A DNA stretch of 64,000 nt from UBA685 sp049890215 (GCA_049890215.1 JBMHBX010000038.1:72498-136497); one strand, 5' to 3'. Shown: positions 50,990 through 59,246, numbered from the stretch's first letter. Notes: generated from the sequence alone by a model not told the origin. Numbers and translations: made by a program.

Positions 50990-52129
50990 CTATTCTACGG
51001 CCTGCTGATAGGCATCAAGCACAAGCCCATGAAAATGATGAACAGCATGTTCAGATTTACCAGACCCGTTCGGGTCATGCACAATACGACCCTGATTGAA
51101 CGCAGGTGTATTCATGCCGCGCTGCACTGATTCAACCAGATTGATATCTTCAACCTGAAGCACCTCATCCAAATAGCGGATGGCTTCTTTTTCCATCTCA
51201 TCAGGCTCAGGGGTTTCAAGATAAAAATCATAAGTTTCCAATGTTCTGTCAGGGCCAATCGGAATCACATTCAGCACGATCATAGATGACCTGCCGGGAT
51301 AGCGCATCAGACAAGTTGTTGGCCATAACCACCACACGGCATGTGTGCGGATAGTGGCATTAGAGACATCATAGGCAGAATTGGGGCCATTGCCTGCCTC
51401 TGCCATATGGCTTGTATAAATGCCATGTGTGGTCACCTTATAGGTGTCCATATCCACCAGATCACAAAAATCTTTATGCGCTGTGGGGCAGTGATAACAT
51501 TCAAGGAAATTATCAATCACATTTTTCCAGTTCGACTTAATATCATAAGTCAGCCGGTGACCAAATGTCAGGTCAGCGATATCTGGCGCCCAATGCATAA
51601 TCTCATGACGCAAATCACCACTCACTTCTGCAAGCGCTTTTGCATGCGGGTCTAAATTGACAAACACAAAGCCGCAAAATTCTTCTACCTGCACTTGATC
51701 AAGGCATATGTCTTTTTTATCAAAATCAATCAGATCATCTGTATGCGGGGCGGCAACAAGGCTGCCATCAAGCTTATAGGCCCAGGCATGATATGGGCAT
51801 GTGATAACAGATTTGCGGCCTTCTCCTGATAATAATTCATGAGCGCGGTGTTTGCAGACATTATAAAAAGCACGCAAAATCCCCTCACTATCACGCACAA
51901 CAGCAATAGACTGACCTGCAATAGACACAGTGACATAGGCACCTGCATCTCGCAGTTTTTCAATATGACATACCCATTGCCAGGAACGCCCGATAATGGT
52001 GTCCATATCAAGGTCATAACAATCATCTGACACATAGGCTTCTGATTGCAGTGAAAAGGCTTTACGTGGATCGGCATCATAGCCTTTTGACAGCCTGTCA
52101 AAATCGCTTTTGTTCAAATGTCTCATCAT
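50990..52129 (-). CDS. Rieske-type oxygenase of the quaternary-ammonium group (CntA/GbcA/Stc2-like)
   Basis: About 379 residues. I start at ATG 52129, which has AAGGAG six bases upstream, rather than at 52171. The Rieske [2Fe-2S] ligands are C92, H94, C111 and H114 (CKHRAH and CPYHAWAY). The mononuclear iron ligands are H213 and H218 in DNFLECYHCPTAHKDF, plus an Asp in EDINLVESVQRG. The residue bridging the two centres is Glu210 rather than Asp, with the same spacing as in carnitine oxygenase CntA, a mark of enzymes acting on trimethylammonium compounds. First gene of the operon. No ferredoxin reductase (CntB/GbcB) is in the window. Carnitine, glycine betaine and stachydrine remain possible substrates. 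Confidence 0.85.
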   Translation of the reverse strand: MMRHLNKSDFDRLSKGYDADPRKAFSLQSEAYVSDDCYDLDMDTIIGRSWQWVCHIEKLRDAGAYVTVSIAGQSIAVVRDSEGILRAFYNVCKHRAHELLSGEGRKSVITCPYHAWAYKLDGSLVAAPHTDDLIDFDKKDICLDQVQVEEFCGFVFVNLDPHAKALAEVSGDLRHEIMHWAPDIADLTFGHRLTYDIKSNWKNVIDNFLECYHCPTAHKDFCDLVDMDTYKVTTHGIYTSHMAEAGNGPNSAYDVSNATIRTHAVWWLWPTTCLMRYPGRSSMIVLNVIPIGPDRTLETYDFYLETPEPDEMEKEAIRYLDEVLQVEDINLVESVQRGMNTPAFNQGRIVHDPNGSGKSEHAVHHFHGLVLDAYQQAVE

Positions 52130-52149
52130 TTGTCGCTCCTTTTCTGTGA

Positions 52150-52236
52150 TTGCCTTTGATAATTCAGGCAACGACTCATGCCATAGATTATCAAGCGCTA
52201 ATTCACAAAATTTGCCAAGCGATTTTTGATCAAAAA
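52150..52236. promoter_or_regulatory. Operator cluster upstream of the Rieske operon
   Basis: Three dyads lie in the 185-base gap before the Rieske gene: TTGCCT/AGGCAA (52150-52155, 52166-52171), TTGATAAT/ATTATCAA (52156-52163, 52187-52194; centres about three helical turns apart), and a perfect 14-base palindrome TTTTTGATCAAAAA (52223-52236). They probably bind the regulator of the operon; no regulator gene is adjacent. Confidence 0.5.
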
Positions 52237-52314
52237 AATGAAAAAATAACAGATGAAGATATCATAGGCTTTTTGCGCGTTCAGATTTTGTGCCTGCCTG
52301 ATATCTGCGCAGAT

Positions 52315-53397
52315 TCACACCCTGTGATCCATCATGTGGAACCACAAGGGCGGCAGTAAAGCGAGCGCGATCATGACAGCGTAATTTGCCGGCATTTCAT
52401 GTTGCTCTTCTTCTTGTGATAATTCAGCAAAAGGCGTGCGTGCGTGGCTGTGATGATGAGAATGCAGACCAATATTAAAAGTTGTCCAGTCACCTGCGGC
52501 ATGGCGGGAATTCCATGAATGATGGTGGGCAACTGGCTCTGGCCTGCCATGCCTGTCTGTTTGTCTCATCAACCCATAATGTTGGATATAATCAACTGCC
52601 TCTGTCAGTATAAGAGCGATGATTGTTTGCACAGCGATAAATAACAGGCCAAGTGCCCCTGCCATCATAAAGGCCACTGCAATCACCATGGCTTGCAGTC
52701 CTAGATAGTGAAGCAGTCTGTTGTGCGGGCTGAGACGTTTTTCGTTACGATTATGCAATCTGCGCGCCTCAATCTGCCATGCTGAGAGATAAGAGGTGAT
52801 AAGAACACGCACAAAAAAACGATAAAATCCCTCACCTTTTCTGGCAGTGGCGGGGTCTTTTATGGTGCCAACATGAATGTGATGACCATAAATATGCTCA
52901 ATGCGAAAATGACCATATTGCACAAGCACAAGAACGCAAACACCAATGCCACGCCAGATTTTGGATTGTCTGTGTATCATCTCATGGGCCGCTGTCATCC
53001 CAATCGCGCCAGATACCATACCAACGCTAAGGCCCATCATGACAGCCTCCCACATCCCAAAACTGCTCTGACCAAGCCGCCAGAGCCCTGCCAGAATAAG
53101 CCCGCCTACAAGCGGCAAAACAAGCGCCAGAGCCACTTCATGGACAAATTTTGTTTGTTGCACATTCCGGTTATTCAGCTTTGGCAAAACCATATCTGCA
53201 AGGGGCAGAAGGATCATCACAAACGGATAAACAAAAAGACCATAAACAGGTGATACCACCCCGCCCAGCTCAATCAGGGACAAACCGGCAATGCTGCCAA
53301 CCAATAACGGGAAAAGGATATAAACCATCACATGAGACCTTATTTTCACTAGTTCGAAATATGGACTAGTTGGCGAGATTGGCAAGTCACTTTTCAT
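52315..53397 (-). CDS. AlkB-type membrane diiron hydroxylase (alkane/xylene monooxygenase family)
   Basis: A 360-residue integral membrane protein with about six hydrophobic segments. The His boxes of the AlkB family are present in order: HEMIHR (about residues 137-142), EHIYGHHIHVGT with the DPATA motif (about 167-185), DYIQHYGLMR, and LHSHHHSH (about 312). Such enzymes hydroxylate terminal methyl groups of alkanes or related chains, using rubredoxin for electrons; no rubredoxin gene is near. It is on the same strand as the Rieske operon but ends 185 bases before it, and it is divergent from the second mttB homologue. Its substrate is unknown. Confidence 0.87.
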   Translation of the reverse strand: MKSDLPISPTSPYFELVKIRSHVMVYILFPLLVGSIAGLSLIELGGVVSPVYGLFVYPFVMILLPLADMVLPKLNNRNVQQTKFVHEVALALVLPLVGGLILAGLWRLGQSSFGMWEAVMMGLSVGMVSGAIGMTAAHEMIHRQSKIWRGIGVCVLVLVQYGHFRIEHIYGHHIHVGTIKDPATARKGEGFYRFFVRVLITSYLSAWQIEARRLHNRNEKRLSPHNRLLHYLGLQAMVIAVAFMMAGALGLLFIAVQTIIALILTEAVDYIQHYGLMRQTDRHGRPEPVAHHHSWNSRHAAGDWTTFNIGLHSHHHSHARTPFAELSQEEEQHEMPANYAVMIALALLPPLWFHMMDHRV

Positions 53398-53475
53398 CTT
53401 CTTCTTGCACGATGAGACGCAGGTAGATTAAATCGTAATCAGCTTTAGTGATAAAGATAAGATATCGAGACCATC

Positions 53476-54996
53476 ATGCGCAGCACAAGACGCAGAATTT
53501 CTGACAAAAAAGCGCCTTCAAAAGAGCGCCAGTCCCGCTATCGCCACTTGCAACATGCCTTTGCCCCGCAATCATTATGGAGTGATGATAAAATCGCCGC
53601 GATCCATGAGGCAGCTTTGCGGGGTCTTGAAGAGCTTGGCATTCAATTCATCCTGCCAGAAGCGCGTAAGATATTTGCCAAGGCAGGTGCGCGCCTCACA
53701 GGTGAGATGGTCTATATCGGGCGTGATATTGTCAGCGCTGCTTTGGCAAGCTGTCCTCAGACAATAAAACTCAAAGCCCCTAGCGCCGCTTATGATCATG
53801 ATTATGGAAGCAAAGATATTTTGTTCACGCCTGCCGGGGGATGTCCGAATGTGTATGATCATCTTCGTGGCAGGCGCCCGGGAGATTCAAAAAGCTTTGA
53901 AGAGGCTGTAAAGCTAACGCAATTATTTGATGTATTGCATGTACAAACAGTCGCACCAGAGCCTCAGGATATCCCGCTTCACTTGCGGCATATTTATATG
54001 ATTCAAACACAATTGAGCTTATGTGATAAGGTCCTCTCTTTATATGCCAGAGGGCGTGCACAGCTTATGCAAAGCTTTGAGATGATTGCCAACGCGCTTG
54101 CGATTGAATCATCTCAATTGATGGCCAATCCGCACGCAATGACGATAATCAATTCGAATTCGCCGCGTTTATTTGATCAGCCAATGGCAGAAGGGATCAT
54201 TGATTTTGCGCGCCATGGCCAATTGTCAGTCATTACACCTTTTTGTCTGTCAGGCGCCATGGCGCCGGTCACAATCGAAGGCGCGTTATTATTGCAACAT
54301 ATGGAATGCCTTGCCGGCATCACCTTGTCTCAACTGGCAAAACAGGGCGCGCCTGTCAGCTATGGTGGCTTTGGCTCAAATGTTGATTTGCGGTCAGGGT
54401 CACCTGCTTTTGGCACGCCAGAACATATCAAAATGCAATTAGGCTCAGGTCAGCTTGCGCGCCATATTGGTCTGCCATGGCGTTCTGCTGCCGGCTCTGC
54501 GGCAAATTGTGCTGATGCACAGGCCAATCTTGAAAACACAAACGCACTTTGGGGCGCGATGTCCGGCAATGCCAATTTGGTTTTGCACGCAGCCGGATGG
54601 CTGGAAGGGGGCCTCACTTTTGGGTTTGAGAAATTCATAACCGATATTGAAGCTTTGCAAATTCTGGCTGAGCTTTGCCATCATGATCATGATGACGCTG
54701 AACAGGCATTACAGGCCATAGCACATACCGCGCCGGGGGGGCATTTTTTTGATAACCCTCACACATTAGAGCGCTATCAGAATGCCTTTTACGAGCCGTT
54801 AAATGCTGATTTATCAAATTACGGCACATGGCAGGCAGCAGGATCTGCCACAGCACAAGACAGGGCATGCAAAATTTGGCAGGAACATCTTGCCTCTTTT
54901 GAGCCCTCTCAGGATGCGACAGAGCGCGCAGACAGGCTGCGCCCCATAGCAGATGCGCTTATCAAAAAGGGCGGCGCTAAACCTCTTGACGGCTAG
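53476..54996 (+). CDS. Trimethylamine methyltransferase (MttB) family protein, second homologue, non-pyrrolysine
   Basis: A 506-residue MttB-family protein. Recognisable segments are LFTPAGGCPNVYDHLRGRRP, SYGGFGSNVDLRSGSPAFGTP, LPWRSAAGSAANCADAQ, GGHFFDNPHTLERYQNAFY and the final EPLNADLSNYGTW. The frame is open throughout with no TAG, so pyrrolysine is not used. The N-terminal basic stretch RSTRRRISDKKAPSKERQSR is shared in style with the first homologue. There is no corrinoid protein or reactivase near it. It is divergent from the AlkB-type gene. Demethylation of a methylated amine is the family-based guess. Confidence 0.83.
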   Translation: MRSTRRRISDKKAPSKERQSRYRHLQHAFAPQSLWSDDKIAAIHEAALRGLEELGIQFILPEARKIFAKAGARLTGEMVYIGRDIVSAALASCPQTIKLKAPSAAYDHDYGSKDILFTPAGGCPNVYDHLRGRRPGDSKSFEEAVKLTQLFDVLHVQTVAPEPQDIPLHLRHIYMIQTQLSLCDKVLSLYARGRAQLMQSFEMIANALAIESSQLMANPHAMTIINSNSPRLFDQPMAEGIIDFARHGQLSVITPFCLSGAMAPVTIEGALLLQHMECLAGITLSQLAKQGAPVSYGGFGSNVDLRSGSPAFGTPEHIKMQLGSGQLARHIGLPWRSAAGSAANCADAQANLENTNALWGAMSGNANLVLHAAGWLEGGLTFGFEKFITDIEALQILAELCHHDHDDAEQALQAIAHTAPGGHFFDNPHTLERYQNAFYEPLNADLSNYGTWQAAGSATAQDRACKIWQEHLASFEPSQDATERADRLRPIADALIKKGGAKPLDG

Positions 54997-55017
54997 CGCA
55001 CTCTCCCTGCTTGATGA

Positions 55018-55956
55018 TCAATCAAGAGATTGGATCAACAAACGTGCCAGCTGTTCTGGATTTGCGAACATGGCCTCATGAGACGTTGATAAGCGCAGTA
55101 CTTTTGTTGCTTCATCTGTCCATGCTTTGTCCATATCCTGAATAATGGCCTCTGCCGTGGATGGCAGAACCGTTTTATCTTGGGTGCAGATGATAAAGCT
55201 GCGTGACAGTGTCTGAAACGATGCAGGAAATGTTGCAACATCCCCATAAAGTGCCACCGGCGCATCAGGGGTTAAATAATGCATGACAGTTTGCAAAAGC
55301 GTATCATCCACATCATGGGCAAGTGCCTCTTTCAAAGCGCCAAGATAAGCGCTGTCCTGCGATCTGGGATCTATGCGCAAAGCTCCTATCACCGCAGGGT
55401 CAGCGACGATTGCAGGACCTAACTTGCTGTTAGCAGCCTGATCAGGCAAGCCAAGATAGGCGCCGGCAGGCTTGCCGGGCGTTGGCGCAAGCGCCGCTAT
55501 ATAAATCAGGCCCTCGAATAAATCAGGCGCCTTCGCCGCGGCAAAGGTTATCGGGACCCCGCCCATGGAGTGACCAACCAGATATAATTTATCAATGCCT
55601 GTGGCGCGTGCCTGTTTAGCCGCCTCCAGAACAGCATTGGCATAATCATCAATCTGATAAGCTGCAAGGGCAGAGGGTTCAGTTGCAAAAGCTGCCGGAT
55701 CTAACGGGCGCTGCCCGAAAGAAGAGGGCAATATTGCATTAAGCCCATGCCCTGGTAAATCAACGGCAAAACAAGCATATCCTGCTCGTTCAAGATGTGC
55801 GCTCACACCGCCCCAACACCACGCACCATGCCATGATCCATGAACAAATAAATAACCAATACGCTCGGTGGTAGCCGCCTGACTGCTCTGCAAACCAAGA
55901 GAAGTGAACGCTATGGCACCGAAACTGCCTTTGCCTAGTAAATCTCGTCTTTTCAT
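55018..55956 (-). CDS. Secreted alpha/beta hydrolase with Tat-like signal
   Basis: About 312 residues. The N terminus MKRRDLLGKGSFGAIAFTSL carries a twin-arginine-type motif followed by a hydrophobic stretch ending near AATTERIG. The fold is shown by YLFVHGSWHGAWCWGGV (oxyanion loop), DLPGHGLNAI, the nucleophile elbow VGHSMGGVP (Ser near residue 127) and a late His in STSHEAMFANPEQLA. This resembles plant-type methylesterase/hydroxynitrile-lyase-like hydrolases. Substrate unknown. Of two adjacent ATGs, the second (55956) is better spaced from AGGAG. It converges on mttB with 21 bases between the stops. Confidence 0.82.
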   Translation of the reverse strand: MKRRDLLGKGSFGAIAFTSLGLQSSQAATTERIGYLFVHGSWHGAWCWGGVSAHLERAGYACFAVDLPGHGLNAILPSSFGQRPLDPAAFATEPSALAAYQIDDYANAVLEAAKQARATGIDKLYLVGHSMGGVPITFAAAKAPDLFEGLIYIAALAPTPGKPAGAYLGLPDQAANSKLGPAIVADPAVIGALRIDPRSQDSAYLGALKEALAHDVDDTLLQTVMHYLTPDAPVALYGDVATFPASFQTLSRSFIICTQDKTVLPSTAEAIIQDMDKAWTDEATKVLRLSTSHEAMFANPEQLARLLIQSLD

Positions 55957-56092
55957 CATCGTCTCCTGAATAAGATAGGTTTAGAGAATCAAAACGGTGA
56001 AACAGGTAAGATGCATAGTCAAGTCATTGAAAAATATAAGAAAAAACTAATATTTAGAAGAGGCAGAAAAGCATTTTGCATACCCGCCTAAG

Positions 56093-56108
56093 ATGATGAT
56101 ATCATCAT
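56093..56108. promoter_or_regulatory. Perfect 16-base palindrome upstream of the GNAT gene
   Basis: ATGATGATATCATCAT is a perfect palindrome in the 216-base divergent gap between the hydrolase and GNAT genes, 65 bases before the GNAT start. It is a candidate operator. Confidence 0.4.
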
Positions 56109-56172
56109 GAGGCTCAGTTTTTCACTGTCCGGCAGATAAAAGGGCCCCGAAATATAAAAGGGAATTATCATA

Positions 56173-56886
56173 ATGTCAGATTTGAGTGCCTATAAAGCGC
56201 CTGCCCATCCAAAGGGCCTTATCTTAGAGGGACAGCGTGTCACGCTTGTGCCACTGGATGCAGAAAAGCACAGCGCCTCCTTATTTGACTCAAATCAAAA
56301 GGCAGGAGGAAGGGAAAATTGGACCTATCTTCCTTATGGCCCCTTCGATCGTCTTCCAGACTATAAAAACTGGCTTATCTCAATGCAGTCACTATCCGAC
56401 CCGTGCTTTTTCACAATCATAAGGCACACAGATGGCAAAGCAGTTGGGATAGCAAGCTATCTTAGGATAAAGCCAAATGATGGCAGTATAGAAGTAGGGC
56501 ATATTCATTTTTCACCCTTACTGCAAAGAACCACAGAAGCAACTGAAGCGATGTTTTTAATGATGCAATGGGCTTTTGAAGCAGGCTATCGCAGATATGA
56601 ATGGAAATGTAATGCGAAAAATGCCAGCTCACGAAAAGCAGCGCAAAGGCTTGGCCTGTCTTATGAAGGTATTTTCAGGCAGGCAACAATCTCCAAAAAT
56701 CAGAACAGGGATACGGCATGGTTTGCCGCCATAGACAGTGAATGGCCGGCCCTTCGGGATGCTTTTACCACTTATTTGAGTGCGCAAAATTTTGATGATG
56801 AGGCAAAGCCTGTCCTGTCTCTTACAAAGATGACACAGCCTCTGTTATATAAAACAGATCCGAAGGAAGGTTTGACCACTTTTTAA
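56173..56886 (+). CDS. GNAT-family N-acetyltransferase (RimJ/RimL-like)
   Basis: A 237-residue acetyltransferase. It has the RimJ/RimL layout: LEGQRVTLVPLDAEKH at the N terminus, IEVGHIHFSPLLQRTTEATEA (acetyl-CoA region), RRYEWKCNAKNASSRKAAQR and LGLSYEGIFRQA. The family modifies protein N termini, amino sugars or small amines. A C-terminal extension of about 40 residues (after LRDAFTTYL) is not part of the core domain. Substrate unknown. It stands alone, with a palindrome upstream. Confidence 0.85.
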   Translation: MSDLSAYKAPAHPKGLILEGQRVTLVPLDAEKHSASLFDSNQKAGGRENWTYLPYGPFDRLPDYKNWLISMQSLSDPCFFTIIRHTDGKAVGIASYLRIKPNDGSIEVGHIHFSPLLQRTTEATEAMFLMMQWAFEAGYRRYEWKCNAKNASSRKAAQRLGLSYEGIFRQATISKNQNRDTAWFAAIDSEWPALRDAFTTYLSAQNFDDEAKPVLSLTKMTQPLLYKTDPKEGLTTF

Positions 56887-56923
56887 GTGCAATCTGCCTT
56901 TGTCTGAAGCTCACAATGCCGCC

Positions 56924-58108
56924 TCATTTGGCCTCATCAAAAGACTGGCTTTCCTCTTTGATAGCTTCAAGCCACCATTGATCATATAAAATCGGATTAT
57001 CAAGGCTCACCAACTGGCCAAGGCGCGGTGTGATGAGTTTGATATCTGCTTGTTTGGCAAGCTTTGTGATCTCATTAGGGGGGTCATACCAATTATGAAC
57101 TGACAAATTAAACATGCCCCAATGCACAGGCACAAGATAGGTGCCGCCTAATTCCTGAAAGCCTTTAATCGCTTCTTCGGGCATATTATGGACCGCGCGC
57201 CAACCTTCATTATATTGACCATTTTCCATAAAGATAAGGTCAAAGGGGCCATAACGCTCACCAATCTGCTTGTAATGCGTATCATAGCCAGAATCACCAC
57301 TGAAAAAGACAGAGTCAGATTGACTTTGAATGACCCAGGATGCCCACAAGGTTTTATTATTATGTATGACCCCGATGCGCCCTGAAAAATGCTGAGACGG
57401 GGTCGCAGCAAATGTCAGCCCTTCCAATTCAACCTCTTCCCACCAGTTAAGCTCATTGATTTGATCAGCTGCCACACCCCAATAGCGCAGATGAGAGCCC
57501 ACACCATTAGGCGTCAGAAAAGTGACGTTTTTATCAACAAAATGCCGGACGGTATCCATATCAAGATGGTCATAATGATCATGGCTGATGATGATGTAAT
57601 CAATAACAGGCAGATCTTCTAACGCTATCACAGGCGGCTGAAAACGCTTGGCAGCGATCGGTATCGGTGAGGCATGATCAGAAAACACAGGATCTATCAA
57701 AATGGTTTTGCCTTTGACAGATAATAAGATAGTCGAATGCCCAAGCCAGATGAATTTGACAGCCTCGTCAGATTGCTGAAATGCCAACAGATCAGGATTG
57801 CGCATTTCAGGAAGCGGGCCTTCTGGTGTGGTAACATTATTGTTAAACAGAAAATTAGGCTCATCAGATCCAAACGGGTCTGCCCAAAAACGCTCTCCAA
57901 CATCCATAGTATCAAGAATATCAGGGCGCCGATTGACAAAAATATCACGCTGCAAATCATATTGCGGAGATTGTCTGGCCTGTTCCAGATAAGCGCCTTT
58001 TGGAATGGCGCCAAATTGTGCGCACCCTGCCAGAATCGCCAACATAACGATAATCGGCGTGCCTATGACAAACACAGAGCGGCGCAGATATGTTTTTCGC
58101 TTATTCAC
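56924..58108 (-). CDS. Lipoprotein with metallo-beta-lactamase fold (NAPE-PLD/UlaG-like)
   Basis: A 394-residue protein starting on GTG at 58108, with AAGGG nine bases upstream. A membrane segment and a lipobox LAILAGC put the acylated Cys near residue 29. The metal motif IISHDHYDHLDMDTVRHF, the earlier FIWLGHSTILLSVKG, SQHFSGR and FSGDSGYDTHYKQIGERYG, then VPVHWGMF match the NAPE-PLD/RomA group of phospholipase-D-like hydrolases. Probably anchored in the periplasm and acting on lipids. It follows the reductase gene on the same strand after a strong terminator, so it likely has its own promoter. Confidence 0.85.
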   Translation of the reverse strand: MNKRKTYLRRSVFVIGTPIIVMLAILAGCAQFGAIPKGAYLEQARQSPQYDLQRDIFVNRRPDILDTMDVGERFWADPFGSDEPNFLFNNNVTTPEGPLPEMRNPDLLAFQQSDEAVKFIWLGHSTILLSVKGKTILIDPVFSDHASPIPIAAKRFQPPVIALEDLPVIDYIIISHDHYDHLDMDTVRHFVDKNVTFLTPNGVGSHLRYWGVAADQINELNWWEEVELEGLTFAATPSQHFSGRIGVIHNNKTLWASWVIQSQSDSVFFSGDSGYDTHYKQIGERYGPFDLIFMENGQYNEGWRAVHNMPEEAIKGFQELGGTYLVPVHWGMFNLSVHNWYDPPNEITKLAKQADIKLITPRLGQLVSLDNPILYDQWWLEAIKEESQSFDEAK

Positions 58109-58144
58109 TTAACTGACCCTTCATCCACAGACACGAAATAAAAA

Positions 58145-58162
58145 CAGGGGCGTTTGCCCCTG
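58145..58162 (-). terminator. Rho-independent terminator after the NAD-dependent reductase gene
   Basis: CAGGGGC and GCCCCTG form a perfect 7-bp stem with a 4-base loop, eight bases after the reductase stop. On the minus strand the stem is followed by TTTTTATTT. Confidence 0.85.
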
Positions 58163-58169
58163 CTTGTGG

Positions 58170-59183
58170 TTATTTTGATAATCCCATCGCCTTTAACTGG
58201 CTTGCTGTATCAAGGATTGACTCTTTCACATCGCGCGACTGCCATCCCAAATTCGCTTTGATTTTATCAGATGGTGTAAAGCGTTCTGAATCCAATAATT
58301 GTGAGATTTGTTTTGTTGGGGCATCAAACAGACCGAATATTTTGACAAGCCAGTTTGGCATTTTGCGCAAAGGTGCTTTTTTATAGCCGGCTTGATTAAG
58401 GATACGGCACAAATCAATCAGCCACATTTCCTCTGCATTGGCGATAAAGCGCTCACCAGCTGCTTTTTTATGAGTCATCGCAAGGATATGCGCGGCGGCC
58501 ACATCTCTGACATCGACCAAGCCAAAATGCAGATTGGCAGCGGCAGGCACTTTGCCAACCAAAATCTGGCGGATAAAGTCGTTTGAGGTGCCAATATCAT
58601 CTGTCAAAGTTGGCCCAAGCACAACGGTGGGATTAATCACACTCAATTCTGTTTTTTGTTTGCCAGTCTGGGCACTTATCAAATCCCAGGCATGACGTTC
58701 TGCCAGTGTTTTACTTTTGTAATAAGCTGTGGTTTTTGGATGAGTAACATCAGTCCAGTCATCTTCGGTAAAATGGGTTTTGCCATCATGGGTATCTGTG
58801 ATGGATGCGCCTGAAGAGGTTAAAACTACGCGCTTTACCTTGTGCTTTAAGGCAGCTTTGATGACATAATCAACGCCAGAGACAGCCGGTTTGATCAATT
58901 CATTCTCATCTTTGGGCACGCCTAATATGAAAGGGGATGCAACATGAAGCACATAATCACACCCTTTGACAGCCTCATCCCAGCCAGTCTCCAGACTTAA
59001 ATCTGCCTCATACAGCGAGAAATGCGCTATATCACCTCCGGCTTTGGTAAGCGCTGATTCCAATTCTTCACGCCGATTTAATGACCGGACTGTCCCTCTT
59101 ACCTTATAACCTTGTGCTAATAACTGGCTGATGCAATGCAGCCCAATGAATCCAGAGGCACCTGTTACTAATACGGTCTCCAT
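58170..59183 (-). CDS. NAD(P)-dependent aldehyde/ketone reductase (extended SDR, dihydroflavonol-reductase-like)
   Basis: A 337-residue extended SDR. VLVTGASGFIGLHCISQLLAQG is the nucleotide motif; YVLHVASPFILGVP, RVVLTSSGASI and the catalytic TTAYYKSKTLAERHAWDL (Tyr/Lys) follow, along with NPTVVLGP. It resembles dihydroflavonol reductase/methylglyoxal-reductase-type proteins that reduce aldehydes. It is divergent from a TetR gene; two inverted repeats between them suggest direct repression by that TetR. AAGGAG precedes the ATG, and a clear terminator ends the unit. Confidence 0.87.
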   Translation of the reverse strand: METVLVTGASGFIGLHCISQLLAQGYKVRGTVRSLNRREELESALTKAGGDIAHFSLYEADLSLETGWDEAVKGCDYVLHVASPFILGVPKDENELIKPAVSGVDYVIKAALKHKVKRVVLTSSGASITDTHDGKTHFTEDDWTDVTHPKTTAYYKSKTLAERHAWDLISAQTGKQKTELSVINPTVVLGPTLTDDIGTSNDFIRQILVGKVPAAANLHFGLVDVRDVAAAHILAMTHKKAAGERFIANAEEMWLIDLCRILNQAGYKKAPLRKMPNWLVKIFGLFDAPTKQISQLLDSERFTPSDKIKANLGWQSRDVKESILDTASQLKAMGLSK

Positions 59184-59220
59184 AATCGCTCCTTATGCAG
59201 AAATATCATTCATCATGTGA

Positions 59221-59236
59221 TTGTACATTTATACAA
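59221..59236. promoter_or_regulatory. TetR operator candidate 1
   Basis: TTGTA-N6-TACAA, a 16-base dyad, 38-53 bases upstream of the reductase start in the divergent gap with the TetR gene. Confidence 0.55.
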
Positions 59237-59246
59237 AAAATAAATA

